Positions 1-4,887 of a DNA stretch of 9,355 nucleotides are shown one piece after another. The number at the start of each line of letters is the position of its first letter. Position 1 is the first letter of the stretch. The notes under the pieces are model-generated. The model ran no database searches. It was not told where the DNA came from and worked only from the letters and a program-made list of their open reading frames with translations. Origin of the DNA: an uncultured Dehalococcoidia bacterium (GTDB lineage Bacteria > Chloroflexota > Dehalococcoidia > Dehalococcoidales > UBA3254). The stretch is taken from positions 1 to 9,355 of the forward strand of contig CAITCX010000441.1 of NCBI GenBank assembly GCA_903890885.1, written 5' to 3'. Made by a program: the position numbers and the translations under genes.

Positions 1-937
1 GGTCAAATTCTTCTTCATCCTCAAAACCGTGCATAAACATCACTTTTTCTTTCAGGGTTGGATCAGGTCCCATAGGACCGGATCTCCTGGTTTGCCCGCC
101 CCCGCCGGCGCGTCTGCCACCACCTCCCCCTCCTAAACCGGACCCGTGGGTAGCAATGGCGGCATAACGAGGGTCGTTGGCGGCTATTTGACTGGCGATG
201 CGGATACCCAGGCTAAAGCCCCGAATACCAATTCGTTGGGAGTCAATAACCGACGAACGCTTGACGGCAAAATCCATGGCCGCCTGTCCCGCTCTAATCC
301 AATCATTCGTTTCAAAGAATATATTACGAAGTCTAGCTTCACCCTGACCCGGACCATCAAAACTTAAGATGGCGATACCTCTTTCGATAAATTTGTTATT
401 GTACACCGGGTTAAGTATTTCCTTGAGCACCTCCAGGCCGCCTATATCGATGACACAGGGCCAGTTCTGCTGCCCTTTGGCCGGTAAATGCAGGTAACCA
501 GGTAGAGATTTGTCTCCAAAAGGTATCTCAATCCTTTCCACGGGATAAGGAGCAAACTTGATAAAGGCATCATAGCATTGGTTTTTCTTAGTGTTGCAGG
601 CAATCATGCCCTGGAGATCCTCTTCCGAAGTGGTCATATGGGCGACGTTATAACATACGGCTGCCGAAAAGAAGTTATCTCTGGCGGTGACCAGATGACC
701 GGCAGCGGCGGCTCTGTGGGCCATGGCCTCCCGTTTCTCGCCGATTTTAATTAACTCCCTGGAGATATCATCATATCTCTTGATTTTAGCCTTGAAATCG
801 TTGTAGTCAACGTAAAGTTCCATGCCTGCCGCAAAGGGGAGTCTTCTTATCCAGTTTATTACCGATTCGACTCCCTGAATCGAGATGATTCTATCCAGAA
901 TCCATTTCTGCTCCCTTAATTGCCGCGTTAATGGCAC
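1..937 (-). CDS. FrsA/pseudooxynicotine hydrolase-like alpha/beta hydrolase (3' end cut by window edge)
   Basis: The reading frame is open from a GTG at 937 to the window edge, giving 312 codons with the C-terminus missing. An AGGAGG lies 6 nt before the GTG. The N-terminal ~130 residues are a helical segment with the 'FF.AA.CYN.A' pattern seen before the hydrolase core in FrsA, Ayg1 and 2,6-dihydroxypseudooxynicotine hydrolase-like proteins. The core shows a probable oxyanion strand (DIGGLE, 164-169), the family's DGPGQGE motif (194-200) and the nucleophile elbow GFSLG with Ser242. The acid and His of the triad should lie beyond the edge. Known members cleave esters or C-C bonds of aromatic compounds; the substrate here cannot be told. 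It follows the sulfotransferase-like gene by 45 bp, so the two are probably co-transcribed. Oddity: residues 265-287, soon after the nucleophile, form a Gly/Arg-rich low-complexity stretch. The family call is good; the precise function is open. Confidence 0.85.
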   Translation of the reverse strand, partial: MPLTRQLREQKWILDRIISIQGVESVINWIRRLPFAAGMELYVDYNDFKAKIKRYDDISRELIKIGEKREAMAHRAAAAGHLVTARDNFFSAAVCYNVAHMTTSEEDLQGMIACNTKKNQCYDAFIKFAPYPVERIEIPFGDKSLPGYLHLPAKGQQNWPCVIDIGGLEVLKEILNPVYNNKFIERGIAILSFDGPGQGEARLRNIFFETNDWIRAGQAAMDFAVKRSSVIDSQRIGIRGFSLGIRIASQIAANDPRYAAIATHGSGLGGGGGGRRAGGGGQTRRSGPMGPDPTLKEKVMFMHGFEDEEEFD

Positions 938-943
938 GGTTTT

Positions 944-949
944 CCTCCT
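944..949 (-). promoter_or_regulatory. Ribosome binding site setting the GTG start of the hydrolase gene
   Basis: The minus strand reads AGGAGG, a full anti-Shine-Dalgarno match, 6 nt upstream of the GTG at 937. No ATG sits at a suitable distance, so this site fixes GTG as the start. It also suggests efficient independent initiation within the operon. Confidence 0.8.
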
Positions 950-982
950 GTATTTTACTTAATCTTCTAATTACCCTTTTTA

Positions 983-2425
983 TCAAGCCAAATTTTTACC
1001 TGGCGTCAGGTCCTTGCCTTTCAGGCCCGGATAGTCAGGGGCGTACCGATGCACCTTAAAAACCCCATTAAATTGGTGGCCTCTGTGATCTAACGGGATA
1101 GGATCCCCCTGCTTGACCGGCCCACTGCGAATGACCGGGTTAACATATTCCCATACGGTCTCGCCGGCCGGGGTCACTTCAAAGAAAACACCATGGCAGC
1201 CGTTACAGATAACAGTATTGCCGTTGGGAAGACGTTGGGCCCCGGAAATCTCTGAAGAATAGAAATCTGTGGGGTTTTCAGCTTTATATGACCATGCCGG
1301 CTGTTGCGGGCCATAGGCTTGACCAGGGGCCAGGGAATACTTACCCTGGCTGTCCAAAGGAGGCATAATTTCTTCAACTGAAGAATATTCAACCGGTTTA
1401 CGGCTCAGGCCGTTATTGTAGACTAAAATGTTGCCTGCTCCCGGATAACCTTCCGGAATCCATTGACAGTCATGCTGCTGGAAGAGCTTCTGATCACTGA
1501 GAGTTCCCCTTTTATAGGCCTTCGGATTGCCCCAGCGATATAAAAGGTCGCCGCCCTGACCGGATTGGCCACCGGAGTGCCCCTTAGCCTGTTGGGTAGT
1601 GGTAGTGTGGTCCAGTACCCAGAACTCGTCATTGCCGCGCACGCTGAGCATCACCTGGTCCAATTCGGGGGTATAGTAAATTGAATTCATGTGATTCCAG
1701 AACGGATGAATGCGCCGGCCAGACATTGGTTCTATAGACGCACCATTAACATCCACCAATTCAGGATGAGCAGCCACATCACCATAGTTCTTTTTAGATT
1801 TATCAAAATCCTGAATAAGATGGTCCCAAATATGCCATTCCCAGACAACTTTGCCACTATCCTTCCCGGTATGCTGAATTTCAATGACGTAATCAGGATT
1901 TAAGGTATGGCCAAACATCTCCTTGAGAATATCAGGATCAAAACCTGCAGCCAGACATTCTTCAATAGATTTTTTCTCCACGGAAAGGGCTAAAATATTA
2001 CCGTTGGGCAAAACTTCGACGTCATGATGCATGAGATATTGGTCAGTCGAATACACAAATTCCCAAACAATATTTCCGTCCCAATCAATCTCCTCAAGTT
2101 TCCCGCCTTCACCACCGGCGGTAAAGCCCGGATTTTTCATGAAACAACAGTGCAACAGATGGCCATTTTCAAGAAGATAGACTGATTGTCCGGGCTCGTA
2201 CCGACTTTTCCAGCTGTGACAAACCCGCCCTTCCATATCAATCAGATAAATAATGGTATTATGTTTAGGAGCAAACAAAGTATAACCATTAAAAGCCTTC
2301 TTTTTGTCCCAATAACGCAGGTCAACTGCCTGCTTCACCGGCGGTCGATCATCTTCCGGTCTACGGGGTCTGCGCCCCGGCGGCCGATCACCTGGGCCTG
2401 GCCTGCGTTCTCTTTGCTCTGCCAT
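983..2425 (-). CDS. Cytosolic arylsulfotransferase (ASST)-family beta-propeller protein
   Basis: This 480-aa protein has the repeated blade motif LpNGNxL (85-93, 139-147, 399-407; a variant near 329-336) and W/Y-rich strands of the arylsulfotransferase family. Conserved positions include NHMNS with His245, QQHDC with His318, SRKPVEY with Arg342 and a late His411 in NGCHG. These resemble the His/His/Arg/His active-site set of bacterial AssT, which moves sulfate between phenolic compounds; the correspondence is by eye. There is no signal peptide, unlike periplasmic AssT of Gram-negatives. Residues 1-30 are instead a Pro/Arg-rich hydrophilic tail. A second low-complexity stretch (Thr/Gln then Gly/Ser/His-rich, 274-293) lies between blades. 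The ATG at 2425 follows GGGAGG by 7 nt. The downstream hydrolase is likely in the same operon. It could have lost transferase activity and serve only as a propeller scaffold. Confidence 0.8.
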   Translation of the reverse strand: MAEQRERRPGPGDRPPGRRPRRPEDDRPPVKQAVDLRYWDKKKAFNGYTLFAPKHNTIIYLIDMEGRVCHSWKSRYEPGQSVYLLENGHLLHCCFMKNPGFTAGGEGGKLEEIDWDGNIVWEFVYSTDQYLMHHDVEVLPNGNILALSVEKKSIEECLAAGFDPDILKEMFGHTLNPDYVIEIQHTGKDSGKVVWEWHIWDHLIQDFDKSKKNYGDVAAHPELVDVNGASIEPMSGRRIHPFWNHMNSIYYTPELDQVMLSVRGNDEFWVLDHTTTTQQAKGHSGGQSGQGGDLLYRWGNPKAYKRGTLSDQKLFQQHDCQWIPEGYPGAGNILVYNNGLSRKPVEYSSVEEIMPPLDSQGKYSLAPGQAYGPQQPAWSYKAENPTDFYSSEISGAQRLPNGNTVICNGCHGVFFEVTPAGETVWEYVNPVIRSGPVKQGDPIPLDHRGHQFNGVFKVHRYAPDYPGLKGKDLTPGKNLA

Positions 2426-2473
2426 TTTAAAACCTCCCTATACAGATCACGGTTCAGGGTTACCTAATTACAC

Positions 2474-2479
2474 ATTATA
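2474..2479 (-). promoter_or_regulatory. Possible -10 element of the ASST-hydrolase operon
   Basis: The minus strand reads TATAAT about 50 nt before the ATG. No recognisable TTGACA-like -35 stands 16-18 bp upstream, so the call rests on the -10 alone and may be chance in AT-rich DNA. Confidence 0.2.
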
Positions 2480-2517
2480 TTGGATCTGCCGCAAAGTAAC
2501 TGTACCCCTGATTGGTA

Positions 2518-2532
2518 GTTTATAATATAAAC
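2518..2532. promoter_or_regulatory. 15-bp perfect dyad over the tfoX-like gene's -10 (candidate operator)
   Basis: GTTTATA, a central A, then TATAAAC form a perfect inverted repeat with 7-bp arms. The plus-strand TATAAT at 2521-2526 lies inside it, so a bound dimeric regulator could block transcription of the TfoX-domain gene, whose ATG is 53 nt further on. A -35 is weak. The site sits in the divergent region shared with the ASST operon. AT-rich composition makes chance a real alternative. Confidence 0.3.
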
Positions 2533-2585
2533 AAAAGAAGGTACAGAAGGACATCCAGAATTTTATACAGAGGTGATTAAGATCG

Positions 2586-2942
2586 ATGAAGTGGAAAAAG
2601 GTTACTGCGGAATTAAATAGCTTTCTTGATGAAAAGATGTCCTCTTTCGACGCCGTCAGACGGCCCATGTTCGGCTCTGCATGCTACTTCACTAACGGCA
2701 ACATGTTTGCGGGCACCCATCAAGATACTATTATCCTGCGCCTTTCCGAAGAAGACCGCCTGAAAATACAATCGCTTTACAGCGAAGTGACTCCCTTTCA
2801 ACCCATGGAAGGCAGGGTGATGAAGGAGTATGTGGCTTTACCTGAATCAGTATACGGCCAGTCTGATACTCTTAAGTTATGGTTAAGCCGCTCCTATCAA
2901 TATGCACTGTCTTTAAAACCCAAGGTTAAACCTGCCCATTAG
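2586..2942 (+). CDS. TfoX N-terminal-domain protein
   Basis: This 118-aa protein is nearly all one TfoX N-terminal domain. It shows the domain signature RRPMFGSACYF (25-35), then GNMFAGTHQDTIILRLS (38-54), and a final PMEGRVMKEYVALPE block (about 73-87). The TfoX C-terminal domain is absent, as in many short stand-alone homologues. In gammaproteobacteria full-length TfoX/Sxy promotes competence through CRP; no such role can be assumed here, and stand-alone members are uncharacterised. The ATG at 2586 follows AGGTGAT (2571-2577) by 8 nt. The gene is divergent from the ASST operon and followed after 102 bp by the RNase H gene, which has its own promoter. Confidence 0.85.
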   Translation: MKWKKVTAELNSFLDEKMSSFDAVRRPMFGSACYFTNGNMFAGTHQDTIILRLSEEDRLKIQSLYSEVTPFQPMEGRVMKEYVALPESVYGQSDTLKLWLSRSYQYALSLKPKVKPAH

Positions 2943-2976
2943 AAACGGGTTTCAAGGAACCAGACAGATTGCCTCA

Positions 2977-2989
2977 AGTATTTGATACT
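2977..2989. repeat. Short inverted repeat just upstream of the RNase H promoter
   Basis: AGTAT-TTG-ATACT is a perfect 5-bp-arm inverted repeat ending 6 bp before the -35 of the RNase H promoter. It could be a small operator or a weak 3' hairpin of the tfoX-like transcript. It has no following T-run, so it is not a convincing intrinsic terminator. Confidence 0.2.
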
Positions 2990-2995
2990 CGTCGA

Positions 2996-3024
2996 TTGTC
3001 ATAGATTAATTAGCCATGTAGAAT
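2996..3024 (+). promoter_or_regulatory. Sigma-A-type promoter of the RNase H gene
   Basis: TTGTCA (2996-3001) and TAGAAT (3019-3024) each match the consensus at 5 of 6 positions and are separated by an ideal 17 bp. Transcription would start near 3031, leaving a leader of only about 14 nt before the TTG start at 3045. This is the best promoter seen in the window. Confidence 0.6.
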
Positions 3025-3044
3025 ACAGAAAAAGCAGGTAAAAA

Positions 3045-3449
3045 TTGAATACCAAGATATTCATCAATACGGATGGAGCTTCGCGGGGCAATCCCGGCCC
3101 TGCCGCCATCGGTGTAACGCTAAAAAACAGCGATGAGGAAACAGTGGCGACTATCTCGGAGAAAATTGGCATCACCACCAACAACCAGGCGGAATACCGG
3201 GCACTGATAGCCGGTTTGAAAAAGGCACTTAGCCTGGGCGTTAAAGAGGTGGTGATCAGAGCAGACTCCGAACTAATGGTCAAGCAGTTATTAGGGCAAT
3301 ACCGTGTAAAAAGCGCAGAGCTGAAGCCGCTCTATGAAGAGGTTAAAAAACTCTCGAGTGGACTGGTAAACTGCAAAATAATGGCTATTCCCCGCGAGCG
3401 CAACAAGGAAGCAGACAAACTGGCTAACCAGGCGCTGGACTCCCTATAA
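3045..3449 (+). CDS. Ribonuclease HI, short form without basic protrusion
   Basis: This 134-aa RNase H-fold nuclease would degrade the RNA strand of RNA-DNA hybrids such as R-loops and primers. The acidic metal-binding set is complete: Asp10 in NTDGASRGNPG, Glu50 in NNQAEYRAL, Asp74 in RADSELM and Asp124 in NKEADKLAN. The segment LLGQYRVKSAELKPLYEE (82-99) is typical of the shorter RNase HI group found in Gram-positives and archaea, which lacks the basic protrusion of E. coli RNase HI. The start is TTG: an in-frame TAA at 3039-3041 excludes anything further upstream, and AGG at 3036-3038 lies 6 nt before the TTG. It stands alone under its own promoter and converges on the response-regulator gene 73 bp away. 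Functional nuclease is very likely; its exact cellular job among RNases H is not. Confidence 0.9.
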   Translation: MNTKIFINTDGASRGNPGPAAIGVTLKNSDEETVATISEKIGITTNNQAEYRALIAGLKKALSLGVKEVVIRADSELMVKQLLGQYRVKSAELKPLYEEVKKLSSGLVNCKIMAIPRERNKEADKLANQALDSL

Positions 3450-3522
3450 GGGAAAACCCGTAACGGTGGGGGGACGGACTAATTGGCGGTAGAAAGAAGT
3501 AATAACTGGTTTTGGTTTTTAC

Positions 3523-4887
3523 CTACCCCGTGCTGCCGCTTTTATTGATATTTAATCCAAAAGCCTTGATCTTGTTATAGAGAGTCATGCGGGAGATCCC
3601 CAGCAAGCGGGCTGCCTCACTGCAGTTACCTCCAGCCTCAATCAAGATATTCAATATATGATTTTTCTCGATGTCCCGCATGGTTTTGCCTGCCGGTGTC
3701 TTGTGGGGCACATAGAGGCTCTGTGTGGCCAGATCATTAACATCGATTAAATCGTTTTTTGCCAGAATGACCGCCCTTTCGATGGCGTTTTCCAGTTCGC
3801 GGATGTTACCCGGCCACTCATAGCGCAGCAAATAATCGTTAGAATCAGGAGAGAAGCCCGCGATTTTCCTCTGATTTTCTTCATTAAATTTATGCAGGAA
3901 GAAGTCAGCCAGGACCGGGATGTCCTCTTTTCTATCCCGCAAGGCCGGAATCTCGATATTTACCACGCTCAAACGGTAGTACAAGTCCTCTCTGAACCGG
4001 CTGTTTTCGATAGCATGTTTAAGGTCCTGGGTGGAAGCGGAAATCAAGCGGAACTGAGCCTGAATCAATTCAGTGCCCCCGACCCTGCTGAAAACTCGCT
4101 GTTCAAGTACTCTTAAGAGAAGTACCTGAATATTGGGGTCCAGAGCGCCGACCTCATCGAGAAACAGAGTACTATTGTTAGCTGCCTCGAATTTACCTTT
4201 GCGCAAGCTCTGAGCTTCGGCGAAAGCCCCAGGCTCGTGACCAAATAATTCGCTTTCAATAATGTTTTCGGGTTGAGAACTGCAACTCACTGCCACGAAA
4301 GGGCGAGTTTTACGCAGGCTCTGAGCGTGAATAGCCCGGGCCACCAATTCTTTACCGGTACCGCTTTCGCCCGAGATGAGGACAGGGGCATGGCTTTTAG
4401 CCACAACTTTAATAGTCTCAATAATCTTCTGCATACGGGCGCTTTTAGCCACGATGTTTTCAAAGGAATATTTTTCCTCCAACTTCTGGCGCAAAGAGAG
4501 GTTTTCATCCAGCAGGGACTGCCTTTCTACTAACTTGGCAATCAACATTTCCACCTTTTCCGGGGAGAAGGGCTTTTCAATATAATCGTAAGCCCCCTCT
4601 TTGATAGCGGCGATGGCGGTATGCACGCTGCTGTAGGCCGTAATAATAATTACCTGAATAGCGGGCAGAAGTTGTCTGGCCTTACGAAGCAATTCCAGCC
4701 CGCCTGTACCGGGCAGAACCAGATCTATGACTGCCACGCCGGGTTTTTCTTTAAGAATGATCTCCAGGGCATCAGTACCGTTGCCGGCCGTCAGAACATT
4801 GTAACCGGCGTCGGTCAACCAATCGCGCAAGGAATCGCGCATGATGGCTTCATCGTCAACTACCAGGATTTTAATATTTTTCTGCAT
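3523..4887 (-). CDS. NtrC-family response regulator with degenerate GAFTGA (GAFAEA)
   Basis: This 454-aa protein has three domains. The receiver (about 1-120) has acidic pocket Asp11/Asp12, phospho-acceptor Asp55, Thr83 and Lys105. The AAA+ domain (about 143-375) has Walker A GESGTGKE (173-180, Lys179), Walker B LFLDEVG (Asp244/Glu245), FREDLYYRL with the arginine finger, and GNIRELEN sensor II. The Fis-type helix-turn-helix is near 420-446 (EAARLLGISRMTLYNKI). Family members remodel sigma54 holoenzyme using the GAFTGA loop. Here that loop reads GAFAEA (220-225; bases 4213-4230), and the sensor I segment is ISASTQDL instead of the usual AATNRDL, so normal sigma54 activation is doubtful while ATP binding looks intact. 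The ATG lies inside the kinase gene (17-bp overlap) with no clear Shine-Dalgarno, suggesting translational coupling. The kinase is almost certainly its partner. It may act as a DNA-binding activator or repressor independent of sigma54. Confidence 0.92.
   Translation of the reverse strand: MQKNIKILVVDDEAIMRDSLRDWLTDAGYNVLTAGNGTDALEIILKEKPGVAVIDLVLPGTGGLELLRKARQLLPAIQVIIITAYSSVHTAIAAIKEGAYDYIEKPFSPEKVEMLIAKLVERQSLLDENLSLRQKLEEKYSFENIVAKSARMQKIIETIKVVAKSHAPVLISGESGTGKELVARAIHAQSLRKTRPFVAVSCSSQPENIIESELFGHEPGAFAEAQSLRKGKFEAANNSTLFLDEVGALDPNIQVLLLRVLEQRVFSRVGGTELIQAQFRLISASTQDLKHAIENSRFREDLYYRLSVVNIEIPALRDRKEDIPVLADFFLHKFNEENQRKIAGFSPDSNDYLLRYEWPGNIRELENAIERAVILAKNDLIDVNDLATQSLYVPHKTPAGKTMRDIEKNHILNILIEAGGNCSEAARLLGISRMTLYNKIKAFGLNINKSGSTG

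Noticed and set aside
3450..3522. Bidirectional terminator between the convergent RNase H and regulator genes
   Set aside because: Only very short pairings (GGG/CCC around AAAA, GGT/ACC around T-runs, GGTAG/CTACC with a loop of over 30 nt) are present. None is convincing.
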